Below, in pieces: positions 22,803 through 33,044 of a DNA stretch of 64,000 nucleotides (position 1 is the first letter of the stretch; each line of letters starts with the position of its first letter). The notes under the pieces are model-generated. The model searched no databases. It saw only the letters and a list, made by a program, of their open reading frames with translations, and was not told where the DNA came from. The translations under genes and the position numbers were made by a program. This DNA is from Sorex araneus (taxonomy: Eukaryota > Chordata > Mammalia > Eulipotyphla > Soricidae): NCBI RefSeq assembly GCF_027595985.1, contig NC_073305.1, forward strand, positions 30,962,939 through 31,026,938, in the 5' to 3' direction.

Positions 22803-22952
22803 TGGGCCAGAGGGATAGTACCAGAGGGTAGAGCATTTGCCTTGCTTGAGGCCAACCCATATGGTCCCCTGAGTACCATGGGGAGTAATTCCTGAGCTCA
22901 GAGCCAGGAGTGACCCCTCAGTATTCCCAGGTATGGCCCCCAAACAAACAAA
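22803..22952 (+). mobile_element. SOR-type SINE with internal deletion
   Basis: GGGCCAGAGGGATAGTACCAGAGGGTAGAGCATTTGCC head runs almost directly into CCATATGGTCCCCTGAG. The B-box segment is missing. A-rich end at 22940-22952. Confidence 0.8.
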
Positions 22953-23856
22953 AATATCTCTCAAATTTAGATCGGTGACATGGGTCTGTGGTAAAGGGCA
23001 TGCCTTGCAACGGGAAATCTACCACCAGATATGCACACACAACCTCTCATTTTACTGTGAGCTTTCAGAACTATTTCTTGCTACATATCCTGGGTTTTAT
23101 GAATTTCTGTATAGACTTAATATCAATATATTTAGTCAGGATCTACCAGACAATCTGTACTTAGATGTTCTGTCTTCAAGATACCTATTTCTCTAAAATG
23201 ATGAAAACTTCTTTGAAGTAGAGATAAACAAGGTATTCCCGGTACAAAAGCAGAAACACAAACCACAATTATGTACAGAGTATAAATAAGTCTCTTTTAT
23301 TTAAAGGCAACAAAGATAAGTAGGACAAAATGGAGGAAAACTAAATTAGACCTTTATTATATTTGGAGAAGTTAATATTAACTGTTCATTATTTTTGTTA
23401 AATAATGTACATAGAGATTTGAGTTTCTTCTTAAAAAATCACTTACTTTTTAATAGATGATCTTAAAGTTCGCTCAGTCTTGAGGGGTTTCTTCTCTTGG
23501 TGACATAATAATCTTACGGACTCTAGACTCAATTAATGTTCTCGATTTAGAGAAACACAAACAGAAATGTATTTCATTTTAACATGAATGTTTCAGGTTT
23601 GTTGGCTGCCCCTGGGTAAGATTTTATTTTGCCACATATGTCTTTGGGCTCCAAGTTTGGAAATGAAAATGGGGTGGTTGGTGCAGTGGTTACTGGCAGA
23701 AACTTCACAGGTGGGATAATTCTGTATTGGCAGGTGGGGCAAAGTGAAGGGCTAAATGTGCTAAGGAATCCTGTATGGAATCACTGAGTCACAGTCCCCA
23801 TTGGCTATCATTGGAATGATTACAGGACTCAGTAGCCAAGGAGAAACAGAGTGGTG

Positions 23857-23858
<2 letters not shown>
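22953..23858. other. Unannotated intergenic stretch
   Basis: AT-rich, nothing recognised. Confidence 0.5.

Positions 23859-23910
<52 letters not shown>
23859..23910. repeat. (TG)n microsatellite
   Basis: About 26 TG units. Confidence 0.97.
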
Positions 23911-23912
<2 letters not shown>

Positions 23913-23938
23913 TATAAAGTAAATAAAATCTATATGTT

Positions 23939-24072
23939 TATGGGCAGTGAGATAGTACAGAGGCCAAGGTGCTTACCTTTCATTCAGCCAATCTCGTTAG
24001 GTCCCTGGCACCAGGTACCTCACCAAGTGAGCCCTGGCACAGATCCAGGAGCAAGCCTTGAGTCTGCATTTA
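23939..24072 (+). mobile_element. SOR-type SINE, old
   Basis: GGGCAGTGAGATAGTACAGAGGCCAAGGTGC head and CAGATCCAGGAGCAAGCC body. Confidence 0.65.
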
Positions 24073-24534
24073 TAGGGTAGCCTTCACTTCTTGATTCATG
24101 AATACCCAAGACCTTGGTTAAATATATTGCATTCTCTTCAGGGTGTACAAGAAGGGACTATCCAGATAGAAAGTCATGTGCAGCTTTACAAACATCTCAT
24201 TTTCTACTGTCTGTACCTTGCAAACAAATGCATGCACATGCACTCGAGTTTGCCAATAAAGACCACACTGTTCAACCACTTTCCACTGAGCACGACCTTG
24301 AGTTGTTTTTCCAGCAGTGGTTTGAGGCTTGCAATGTTGTTCTCTCTCATGTGGTTGCCTTTTCAACCCAAATTTTCTGACTGAAGTTATGACGTGCCAC
24401 TAAGAAACAGTTCTTAGTAAAAACAAGCAATTTGGTCATGAGAATGACAAAATTTATGGCACAGCCATGCACTGTCCTAATGCTATGTTTCCGTCAGTGC
24501 ATCTGCTCTTGATAAGCCTGTTATATAAACCCTA
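24073..24534. other. Unannotated stretch
   Basis: Overlapping open frames on both strands (24091-24384) have no recognisable domain; nothing else seen. Confidence 0.45.
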
Positions 24535-24712
24535 TTATTGATATCGTTGTTATTCCCTTTAACAGGGGAACAAAACCATGACACAGATGTTGAAAACTCT
24601 CCCAAGGGCACATAGTATGGAAAAGAGTTAGGATATAAGCCAAGGAAGTCAGGAGACAAACCCAGGAAGTCTGGTTTGAAGACCACTACTCTCTTAATCA
24701 CTGCTCAACTGA
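24535..24712 (-). mobile_element. MIR SINE
   Basis: TTATTCCCTTTAACAGGGGAACAAAACC..., CTCCCAAGGGCACATAG, ACCACTACTCTCTTAATCACTGC matches the reversed MIR layout (ATTTTACAGATGAGGAAAC..., CCAAGGTCACACAG, GCTCTTAACCACT). Confidence 0.7.
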
Positions 24713-24997
24713 CAAAATTGTGTCTTCTACCAATAAGGAAACATTTACAACTGGTCATTTAAAATAGTGAAATAAAAGGCAGTGAGACAAAACATTGAGC
24801 TAAACCCAAAAGAAATCTGGGTCTCCTGGACAGAATATTTTAAGTACAAAAATTTGAAATTGTTTGTATAGTGGTAATACTTGCTTCTTACAAGAAACCC
24901 ATGTGCTTCCTATACTTTCTATCTCCCCGTATTCCAAAAGTATTACATTCATGTGGCTATATAGATTTTTAAAATTATTTTCTTAAATGTTGCAGGA

Positions 24998-25176
24998 ATG
25001 GGAAGTTTGGGGTAGACCTGGTGCTACTCAGGACTTACTCCTGACTCTGTGCTTAGACATCATTCCTGGCGGTACGTTGGAATATGCAGCGCTAGGGATT
25101 GAATGGGGTTGGGTGGGGAGGTGCTGTCGTGTGCAAGGGCAAATGCTTTAACCCTGTACTATCTTTCTGACCATCA
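24998..25176 (-). mobile_element. SOR-type SINE
   Basis: CTGGTGCTACTCAGGACTTACTCCTGACTCTGTGCTTAG...GGGATTGAATGGGG...CCTGTACTATCTTTCTGACC. Confidence 0.75.
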
Positions 25177-25509
25177 TGTGGCTAATTGTGGCCATTGCCT
25201 ATGGAAAGGGATAGTAGTACCACTTCACCATTAAATTCTCAGTTCCAGTATGTGATTCTTCAGATTCTTGATTATCTGCCATGGTGGCTGAAAAAGTCAC
25301 AGGGTCACCAGATGGTGTGACCGTTTAAGGAAAATTCAACCTAAATCCATAAATGAATGAATGGAACACAGCTCTTCATAAGCTTGATTGACTGTGAACC
25401 ATAAACGGAATACAAACCTTACACAATGCCACTGAGAGTTAGGACTAATTTGTCTCTGATATTATCTAATATAGTCGACAAGTTTTACCAGGTTTTTTTC
25501 TGTCTTCCT

Positions 25510-25580
25510 GGAAATGTTTTTGGACCTCTCTGAGTCTCATCTTCCTATTTTAAAAATGTGAACATTGAAACAGTCTTCGC
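25510..25580 (+). mobile_element. MIR SINE, left part
   Basis: GGACCTCTCTGAGTCTCATCTTCCTATTTTAAAAATGTGAACATTG follows the MIR core (CTCTGAGCCTCAGTTTCCTCATCTGTAAAATG). It resumes after the SOR insertion at 25742. Confidence 0.65.
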
Positions 25581-25741
25581 AGGGCCAGAGTGATAGTACA
25601 CCAGGTAGGGCGCTTGCTTGCCTTGCATGCAGCTGACCTGGGTTCGATCCCCAGCATCCCTATGACCCCCAGTAGGAGTGATCCCTGGGCACAGAGCCAG
25701 GAGTAAGCTCTAAGCACAGCTAGGTGTGGCCCTAAAACACG
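25581..25741 (+). mobile_element. SOR-type SINE inside a MIR
   Basis: AGGGCCAGAGTGATAGTACACCAGGTAGGGCGC, intact B-box GGTTCGATCCC, CAGCTAGGTGTGGCCCTAAAAC. Confidence 0.85.
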
Positions 25742-25833
25742 TCTTGGCAGAGTTGATATGTGGATTAAATGAGAGTTCTTGATGTACTCAGCAAACAGAG
25801 GTTCAATTATTAGGAGTTATTGTAATTTTTCAG
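25742..25833 (+). mobile_element. MIR SINE, right part
   Basis: GATATGTGGATTAAATGAGAGTTC...AGGTTCAATTATTAGGAGTTATTG matches the MIR 3' part (GGATTAAATGAG...GCTCAATAAATG). Confidence 0.65.
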
Positions 25834-26141
25834 TTTTACTCTCCACAAAATTAACAGAAAAGCTCAAGAGACATGGTATATAAAGTAAAAAATTTTTTGT
25901 TAGCACAGCTTATTACTGAATTCCTATAAATTGTTTATAGCTATTAAACAATTAAATGATTGTTCTAAAACAACACATTAACAGGACTATTAAAAACACC
26001 AATTTTATAAATAGCTTTTATTTCAGCACCTTGTATCTCTATGCCTGTCATTTGTTAATGCTAACCCACATTTCCACTAGAAATCTATGCTTCCCCAATG
26101 CTCCACCAGCATGTGCGAAGTGGGAATACAAACACGATCAA
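25834..26141. other. Unannotated stretch
   Basis: AT-rich, nothing recognised. Confidence 0.5.
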
Positions 26142-26300
26142 AGGGGCCAGAAAGATAGTACAGAAAAGAGATACCCTCATTTGATCCCCAGCACTACGTA
26201 TGGTCCCCTGAGCCCTGCCAAAAGTGATCCCTAAGCAAGATCCAGAAGTAAGCTTTGAGTACAGTCTGGTGTGTAAATAGTCAAACGGGGGGGGGGGGGC
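26142..26300 (+). mobile_element. SOR-type SINE
   Basis: GGGGCCAGAAAGATAGTACAG head lacking part of the middle, then TTTGATCCCCAGCACTACGTATGGTCCCCTGAG. It ends at a G-run (about 26287-26299). Confidence 0.75.
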
Positions 26301-26770
26301 AGGGAAAGGAACATTGTCTACTCAGAGCCAATTTGCTGCAATGCAAATGCTGGGAATCATGCAAAAGAAAAATGTGGGTTTTTGTGATTTTGTGAGGTTT
26401 TGGGTTTGTTTGTTTGTTTAGTCATTCTTTTCTCATTCGAACATGAGACTTTAAAATATTTGGAGCAGTGGTGTATCTCTTGAACTATGAGGGAAGAATC
26501 TGTTTGGGAATGGACCTAACTTGCAGGTGATTGATACCCAGTGGATGGTTGTGATGGAGAAATGACGAACTAATGCCACTGAGTTCTGTGCCAAATTTTA
26601 TCTGAAACAATTGATAGGGTTCAGTGGTAGAGCACATATTGTATATATGAGATGCAGACATAGCAGAAAACAAGGAAAAAGAAAAGAGATGTTCTACCTG
26701 AGACTAAAACAAACACTAGGATTTTCACATTAGTGAGTTGGTAAATTATTTTTCTCTTGAAAAATCAGTA

Positions 26771-26933
26771 TTTTTGGAGACAGGGGCCACATCCCATGGT
26801 TATTAAGGCTTACCCCAGGCTCTGCACTCAGGGATTACTCCTGGTGGGACTTGGGGACCAAATGGGGTGCCAAGAATCCAATGTGAGTTAGTTGCGTACA
26901 AAGAAAGCACTTTACTCTATCTCTGGCCCTGGT
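26771..26933 (-). mobile_element. SOR-type SINE
   Basis: GGGGCCACATCCCATGG..., TCTGCACTCAGGGATTACTCCTGG, ending TACTCTATCTCTGGCCC. Confidence 0.75.
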
Positions 26934-27370
26934 GAAGTTTTTTTCAATCAAGTTGAAGGTAACATTCTGATCACAAGTGATGTTTTGATAGTCTAGGGAG
27001 AAAGTGCTTCATTCTCACCAGAGGCATTAAAACTTTGGCTGCTTGAATCTCTGAGGGTGTCTTCTCATTGCTAAAGCTCAACCACTCTATTTGTCTCTTG
27101 TTCTTTCTGAACTCGGTATTCTCTTGTATGACCTCTAAATCACACGCTCAGATTTATCTAACAGTTGGGTTTATGATTACATGCAAGTGCAAATAGGCTT
27201 ACATAAACTATGCATTTAAACTCTTCATGTAACTAATTTCCCCCAAAAAAATAACATGTTCACAAACAAAATATATATGCCTAAACATTTTTTAACTATT
27301 TAAACAAGGCTTTGTATAAGTAAAGCAGACATTCTTCAGATAAGATATAATTTTCTTAAGAAATACAGTC
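26934..27370. other. Unannotated stretch
   Basis: Nothing recognised. Confidence 0.5.
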
Positions 27371-27560
27371 CTTTGGTGACTGAAATAATAGTGCAGGGGT
27401 AAAGTGTTTGCCTTGCATGCAACCAACTCCTCTTTGATGCCCATCACTATATATGTTGGTGTTTACAGGTAAACAGGACCAGGAGTGAGCCCTGATCACA
27501 GGCTGAGGAGTTCTGAGTACGATCAGGTGTGATCCAAAAACGCAAAATGAACAAAAACCA
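27371..27560 (+). mobile_element. SOR-type SINE, old
   Basis: TGGTGACTGAAATAATAGTGCAGGGGTAAAGTGTTTGCCTTGCATGC head, CAGGAGTGAGCCCTGATCACAGG, A-rich end. Confidence 0.75.
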
Positions 27561-27593
27561 AAAAATATAGTACTTGGCAGGACTGGGGTGGGG

Positions 27594-27706
27594 TTGGGTT
27601 TGGGGGGCCACATCTGGGGTACTCAGGGCTCACTCCTGGTGCTGCTTAGGGATGCCAGGGATCATACGGGAGCTGTCCACTTGCAAGGCAAGCACTCTAT
27701 CTCTAA
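27594..27706 (-). mobile_element. SOR-type SINE, shortened
   Basis: GGGGGGCCACATCTGGGG...GCTCACTCCTGGTGCTGC...GGGATCATACGGG...GCACTCTATCTCT. Confidence 0.7.
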
Positions 27707-27743
27707 AATATAATACACTTGGCAGGGGTCAGGAGGAAGAGGG

Positions 27744-27899
27744 TGGGTCACACTCAGTAGTTTCCAGGAGTTACTCCTGGCTCTGTACTCAGGAATCACT
27801 CTTTGTAGGCTCAGAGATCATACAGGATGCTAGGAATTTAACCCAGGTCAGCTAGATACAAAGCAAACACCCTAACTGCAGTGCTATTGCTCTGACCCA
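27744..27899 (-). mobile_element. SOR-type SINE
   Basis: GGGTCACACTCAGTAG..., TACTCCTGGCTCTGTACTCAGGAATCACTC, AACCCAGGTCAGC, GTGCTATTGCTCTGACCC. Tandem in orientation with the preceding copy. Confidence 0.8.
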
Positions 27900-27997
27900 A
27901 AATATAATACTTTCAATCACTGTTTCCTTATGGGTTTTCATGGAGGATATTGTTCAGACACATCCAACCATGCATGTGGAAATACTCTGTATTTGTG

Positions 27998-28092
27998 AGT
28001 CATTGTCAGTAGTGCTTGGGGGTCCCTGCAGTGCCCGGGCCTCCTGCAGATAGAGCATACACTCAGCCTGTTGAGCTGTCTCTCCTGCCATG
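27998..28092 (-). mobile_element. Old SOR-like fragment
   Basis: TCAGTAGTGCTTGGGGGTCCC...ACACTCAGCCTGTTGAGCTGTCTCTCCTGCC; weak. Confidence 0.45.
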
Positions 28093-28761
28093 TTTCTTTA
28101 TTTTAAAGTAGAGAATATACATGACATATTGAAATTTCTCCTCATTTTTGGTTCATAAATTTGCTGTGTGGAATTATGTAAGGTATGCTTTGTGAATGTC
28201 ATTTTAGCAGAAACCACAAGTGAAATTTATCATAGGTTGAATTACTGTTTTTCGTCTGTCATTACCTGTAGCTGGATTTCATGCCCCCATTCTCGAATCA
28301 TTGAATATTGCAGTGATTCCCAGGAGAGTTGGTGGACTATATGGTCCCACTCCACTGGTATTTAATTTGGCCATAGGACTTATTTGGTTAATGAAATCAG
28401 TAAATGTTACACAAACAGTGGATTTAAATGTGTTTGCATGATTTGTATGCATGTGCTTAAGCTACTGCTTCTGCCTTCAGAAAAGCAGATCTGAATGGCA
28501 GGTGGGTCCAAGGATTCTAGAGAGACAGATGGCGGGGGCTGGGGGAGTGGAGCGGAGGGGGGGCCTCAAGTCTTCCCATACCTGATGCTTAGCCCAACTG
28601 ATAGCAGCTCAAACCATTAGAACCACAGAACCCAAGAGGGAAAAGAGATACAAGTTTTGATAAGTCCCTGCAATTTGGAGTTATTTGTTATACAGTATTA
28701 TTGTATTATTGTAAGAATCGCTGACTACTACAATCCCAAACTGTTATTTAAAAGTACCACT
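28093..28761. other. Unannotated stretch
   Basis: Nothing recognised. Confidence 0.5.
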
Positions 28762-28918
28762 CAGAGACCAGAGACTCAGTACAGGAATTAAAGCATTTGC
28801 TTGCATGTTGCTTGACCCCAGTGGAATCCCACCACTGCATTGGTCCCACAAGCACCACTAGGAGCACAGAGCTAGGAGTAGCCTCCATCCCCACCCCACA
28901 TCCAGAAAAAAAAAACCC
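28762..28918 (+). mobile_element. SOR-type SINE, old
   Basis: CTCAGAGACCAGAGACTCAGTACAGGAATTAAAGC head, CACCACTAGGAGCACAGAGCTAGGAGTAG body, A10 end. Confidence 0.75.
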
Positions 28919-29168
28919 TATTACTTAAAATAATACATTTAAGTATCAGAGTATTAAGTATTTCTGTAATCACCTGTATTTCCTTGGTAATCTAAAGTAT
29001 TTTCTACTCAAACTGCAATACCTTTGTAATATAGCACTTAGAAGGTGTGCAGGGCACACTCGTAGTCACTAGAGATAAGTTCTAACTCTGCCTTGGCCAC
29101 TAATAAATTATGTGCTTCTCAAAAGGGAGTTGGGCTTTCTGGACCTTCCAGTTTCCTATGAGAACTGA

Positions 29169-29400
29169 GGGCCCAGAGACGTGGCTCAGATGTAAAGTGT
29201 CTGCCTACAGGCAATGAGCTGAGCTGCATCCCTAATAGAGCCCCACATGCCAAAACGATCCCTGCTCTTAATCCTGATGTCACACAAGCTCACTTTCTGG
29301 TGCACTGAAACCAAGCTTGTTCTATAGAGAACCACAACCAGACAGCACAGCAATGACAACAACCACAACAAAGACGAGGAAACAGAAAACAAATACTTAA
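29169..29400 (+). mobile_element. Possible old SOR-like SINE
   Basis: GGGCCCAGAGACGTGGCTCAGATGTAAAGTGTCTGCC head; the following sequence is unlike SOR and ends in A-rich repeats. Confidence 0.4.
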
Positions 29401-29578
29401 AAAAAGGGGGTGGAGGGTGCTGAGCTAGATTCTCTTTGGCCAGAGTGTTGTGATTGTGACCTCAATTTCATTTGAAGTGTGAATATAAAAATGCAACATA
29501 ATGTAATGTTGCTCTTATAGACTACTAGATTTTAGAATATAAGTCAAATGAGAATTCTAGGCATAAGAATCCTGGATA

Positions 29579-29745
29579 GTGGCCAGAAAGATAGCTCAAC
29601 AGACTAAGCCTAAGCTTTGCATGTGAAGAGCCCATGTTTGAACCCCAGCATTGCATGGTCCACAGAACATTGTTGGGAACGATCTCTGAGCATTGAGTAT
29701 AGAGTAACCCCTAAGCACTGCTGGGTGTGGCCCACTCCACCCCCA
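29579..29745 (+). mobile_element. SOR-type SINE
   Basis: GTGGCCAGAAAGATAGCTCAAC, GTTTGAACCCCAGCATTGC, AGAGTAACCCCTAAGCACTG, TGGGTGTGGCCC. Confidence 0.8.
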
Positions 29746-30146
29746 TCCTGGGTACTTTTAATGTTCTGAATTTCTTGAATGAATTATGTGTTTTAGTGTC
29801 TCGAAATTAATCTGGATGAATCCTTAATTTTAAGATCATATGGTATCTCTCCTTGGGTTATAGAAAGCTGCCTTCTTACTGTGGCTAGAGAACAAGTATA
29901 TCTTCCTCATCAAGAATGCCAGTTCTGTTTGGGTTAAAGACCCATCTTCAAGACCTCATTTAACCTTAACTGCCTTTCTTTAAATATAGCCATATGGGGG
30001 ATTGTTTCATTTATTGAAGGTCTACACACCAAGAGATGCTGGGAGTTATCCCCAGTTCTGAGGGATTAGGATTTCATTATATGAATTGGGCAGGGGGGGG
30101 TTAACACATTCAGTTCATAACAAATACATAGTGAAAAATGGATTCA
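29746..30146. other. Unannotated stretch
   Basis: Nothing clear; ATGCTGGGAGTTATCCCCAG (30034-30053) is a possible SOR scrap. Confidence 0.45.
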
Positions 30147-30311
30147 TGGGGCTGGAGAGATAGCACAGCGGGTAGGGCATTTGCCTTGCACGCGGCCGAC
30201 CCGGGTTCAAATCCCAGTATCCCATATGGTCCCATGAGCACAGCCAGGGGTAATTCCTGAGTGCAGAGCCAGGAGTAACCCCTGTGCATCGCCAGGTGTG
30301 ACCCAAAAAGC

Positions 30312-30337
<26 letters not shown>
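30147..30337 (+). mobile_element. SOR-type A-tailed SINE, young, with duplication
   Basis: Near-consensus copy: GGGGCTGGAGAGATAGCACAG, GGCCGACCCGGGTTCAAATCCC, GTGTGACCCAAAAAGC and an A-rich (AAAAG)n tail. Perfect 14-bp duplication GAAAAATGGATTCA at 30133-30146 and 30338-30351. Confidence 0.96.
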
Positions 30338-30342
<5 letters not shown>

Positions 30343-30364
30343 ATGGATTCAGTGGAAAGAATAT

Positions 30365-30450
30365 TGGTTCTGGCTTCAAACAATGCAAGATTTAGGGTCA
30401 GATCCTGCTACTTACTAAGGTATCTCTAAGTCACTTTCTGTAAAAGAATA
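30365..30450 (+). mobile_element. MIR SINE fragment
   Basis: GGTTCTGGCTTCAAACAATGC...TCCTGCTACTTACTAAGGTATCTC...AAGTCACTTTCTGT matches the MIR 5' core. Confidence 0.6.
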
Positions 30451-30454
30451 TCTT

Positions 30455-30542
30455 TCTTGTTTGTTCAGTTTGGGGGCTACACCCAGTGATGCTCAGGGCT
30501 GAATCCTGGCTCTGCACTCAATTACTCTTGGTGGTGCTTGGT
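30455..30542 (-). mobile_element. SOR-type SINE, 3' part
   Basis: GTTTGGGGGCTACACCCAGTGATGCTCAGGGC...TTACTCTTGGTGGTGCTTGG. Continues after the nested insertion at 30778. Confidence 0.75.
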
Positions 30543-30777
30543 GGGGGCTGAAGCGATAGCACAGTGGGTAGTAGCTGACCCGGGCTTGATTCCTCCATCC
30601 CTCTCAGAGAGCCCAGCAATCTACCGAGAATATCTAGCCTGCACAGCAGAGCCAGGCAAGCTACCCATGGCATATTCAATATGCCAAAAACAGTAACAAC
30701 AAATCTCACAATGGACACGTTACTTGTGTCCATTCGAGCAAATTGATGAGCAACGGGATGACAGTGACAGTGACAGT
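30543..30777 (+). mobile_element. RTE-tailed SINE, short subfamily, nested in a SOR
   Basis: GGGGCTGAAGCGATAGCACAGTGGG head, body with both GGCAAGCT-type repeats, tail GGGATGACAGTGACAGTGACAGTG. Imperfect duplication GGTGCTTGG/GGTCCTTGG flanks it, inside a reversed SOR copy. Confidence 0.92.
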
Positions 30778-30885
30778 GGTCCTTGGGGGACCACATGGGA
30801 TGCCACAAATCAAACCCGGTTTGGCTATTTGCAAGGAAAGCATCACTGTTCTATGTCTACCACTTTTCTATCTCTCTAGCCTCTG
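30778..30885 (-). mobile_element. SOR-type SINE, 5' part
   Basis: CCTTGGGGGACCACATGGGATGCCACAAATCAAACCCGG...ATCTCTCTAGCC; the head half of the copy begun at 30455. Confidence 0.75.
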
Positions 30886-30918
30886 TAGAATATCTTATGG
30901 GCAGTAAAATGCAAATTT

Positions 30919-31080
30919 GGGGACTGAAGGGATAGTTCAATGTGGTTTTTGCATATGGGAAACCTGGGTTCAAACCCTGACACCACATGATCCCCAAGCA
31001 CCACTAGGCACAACCTAGAGCAGAGAGCTGGAGATATCTCCCAGCATCGTTTGCCGTGACCCCCCATAAATAAAACAAAC
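30919..31080 (+). mobile_element. SOR-type SINE
   Basis: GGGGACTGAAGGGATAGTTCAATG head, GGGTTCAAACCCTGACACCACATG, AATAAAACAAAC end. Confidence 0.75.
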
Positions 31081-31135
31081 AATTAAATCTTTACTATGCT
31101 CCCTTTTTCTACAAGCATGCCTATCCTTAGATTTT

Positions 31136-31304
31136 TTTTTTCTTTTTGGGTCACACCCAGCAATGCACAGGGGTTACTCCTGGCTCTGCACTCAGGAACT
31201 ACTCCTGGCAGTGCTCAGAGGACCATATAGGATGCTGAGAATCGAACCCGGATCAGCCACATGCAAGGCAAATGCCCTACCCACTGTGCTATCACTCCAG
31301 CCCC
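31136..31304 (-). mobile_element. SOR-type A-tailed SINE, young, with duplication
   Basis: Reversed near-consensus copy. Perfect 11-bp duplication CCTTAGATTTT (31125-31135, 31303-31313). On the minus strand the junction reads CTT/AAAATC, an L1-type site. Confidence 0.95.
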
Positions 31305-31894
31305 TTAGATTTTAAGATGCACAACTGCTCTTAACTTGCCAAATGTTTCAAGCTAACCTTCCTGGAGAAAAATAGACTATTTCTCCATATATGTCAAGTC
31401 CTGACAGGCAAGGTGTGCACTGTATGTTGGATATGACAGAACTTCAGCACCAAGCAATTCCTGTATGCTCACCCAGGTTAAAGGCAGTTCCAACATTGCC
31501 TGGATGCAGGCAGGTCTTCTTAGGCACAGGAAGACATTCCTGGCTCTAGCACAGGAAACAAGTGGGATATGATAAACCTTGGTGACAAAATTTTCCGGAC
31601 ACCTTATCTTTGTATCTAGAACTGAACTGCTGAGCTACCACTTTAATCCCTTGATATTCTTCATTAATCTCTTTCACCATTAGCTTCACAGATTTGCTTG
31701 ACTGCAGCCTTTGCACGCAAGTCTTTTTTTTTTTTTTCTAGCAGGAATGGGGAAGTGCTCGATTATAATTTGTAGTCACATGAGCAGGAGGCTGTGGTTA
31801 GCCTAAATTACATGATATACTCAGAGTATAACTTGAAATTTGCTCCAAGTTGAAAGCAAACAAGCAAACTTTTACAGAGTGTCAATGGATATTT

Positions 31895-32085
31895 TTTCTT
31901 TTTTCTTTCTTTTTCAGGACAGCACACCCAGTGGTGCTCCGCGGCCACTCCTGGCACTGTGCTCCAAGCTCATTCCTGGTTATGCTTGGGAAACCATATG
32001 CAGTGCGAGGATTTGAACCAGGATCACTGGCAGTTGCAATCATGTGCTAGGCAATACCTTAACCTTTGCACTCTCTCTTCAGTCC
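31895..32085 (-). mobile_element. SOR-type SINE
   Basis: GCACACCCAGTGGTGCTCCGCGGCCACTCCTGGC..., GGATTTGAACCAGGATCACTGG, CTCTCTCTTCAGTCC. Confidence 0.75.
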
Positions 32086-32142
32086 TTCCCTGTTTCGGAA
32101 AAGAACTGAGATACCACGGTTATTAGTTGCATAATCTCAAGG

Positions 32143-32280
32143 AAATTTCTCTCTCTCTTTCTCTCTGTGTGTCTTGCTCTCTCTCTTGTTCTCTCCCTCC
32201 CTTTGTCCCCTTCCTTTCTCTTTCTTTCTCCCTCCCTCTTTCTCTTCTCTCCCTCTCTTCCATTCTTCCTTTCCTCTATT
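32143..32280. repeat. CT-rich low-complexity tract
   Basis: TCTCTCTCTTTCTCTCTG..., TTTCTCCCTCCC; occupies the 3' tail position of the next SINE. Confidence 0.85.
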
Positions 32281-32281
32281 A

Positions 32282-32417
32282 TGGACCCTTTCCAGTAGTG
32301 ATAGAGGCTAGTCTAGGCTCTGTGCTTGGAAGTCACACCCAGCAGGGTATCATGAGGTGCTGGGTATCAATCAGTGCAAAGCATGTACTCAGCCTGTTGA
32401 CTTATCTCTTTGACCCA
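32282..32417 (-). mobile_element. SOR-type SINE
   Basis: GACCCTTTCCAGTAGTG..., AGGCTCTGTGCTTGG, GGTGCTGGGTATCAATC, CTTATCTCTTTGACCC. Confidence 0.7.
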
Positions 32418-32429
32418 GAGATGAATTTC

Positions 32430-32510
32430 TTAGCCTTGTAAAGCTTTGATTTCCTCATCAGGAAAATGAGGTGGATAATAGCTACTTTGTAAAGCAGTAG
32501 TAATCAAATG
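32430..32510 (+). mobile_element. MIR SINE fragment
   Basis: TTGATTTCCTCATCAGGAAAATGAGGTGGATAATAGCTACTTTGTAAAG matches the MIR core TTTCCTCATCTGTAAAATGGGGATAATA. Confidence 0.7.
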
Positions 32511-32522
32511 TCATAAGTAATG

Positions 32523-32637
32523 TCTGGGGTGCTTTCTGAAAATTCAGATCTTAGGCTGTGTCCAAGACATACTAAGCATGGGGATTTAAGAATCTGCATT
32601 TATAACAAGAATTCCAGCTGGTTCTGATGTAGCACCT
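32523..32637 (+). mobile_element. MER5A-like hAT-Charlie relic
   Basis: CTGGGGTGCTTTCTGAAAATTCAGATC...GGGGATTTAAGAATCTGCATTTATAACAAG...CTGGTTCTGATGTAGC follows the MER5A layout. Confidence 0.65.
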
Positions 32638-33044
32638 GTTCCCTTCACTGACCATGAGTAGCAAATACTTAGAACTTCTTCTCATTCAAAGAAGTCAAAT
32701 CTGATATTAAGGTATGGTGACTTACTTTCAAGGTGCACATGATGAAGAGAATATAATAAAGAAACAATCACAGCTGTGTGTAAACAAACTGAAAAAAAAA
32801 GATTGGTCTGCACTAGACCAGGTCATGCACATGCAAGAGGCAGCACAAAGACTGCTCACTTGTAAGAGACCCTGCCTGACTCTCAGTGTCATGGACATTA
32901 ATTGGAGGCTTATTATATGAAGGTGACTATGTACTATAGCATGTGGTTCCCCATCCCCTTTACAACTAGGAAGTATAGAAAAGAAGACCAGATTAAATAT
33001 ACATCATCTACACGTCAGCAGAAGCCTGTGAAGTGGGCAATCTA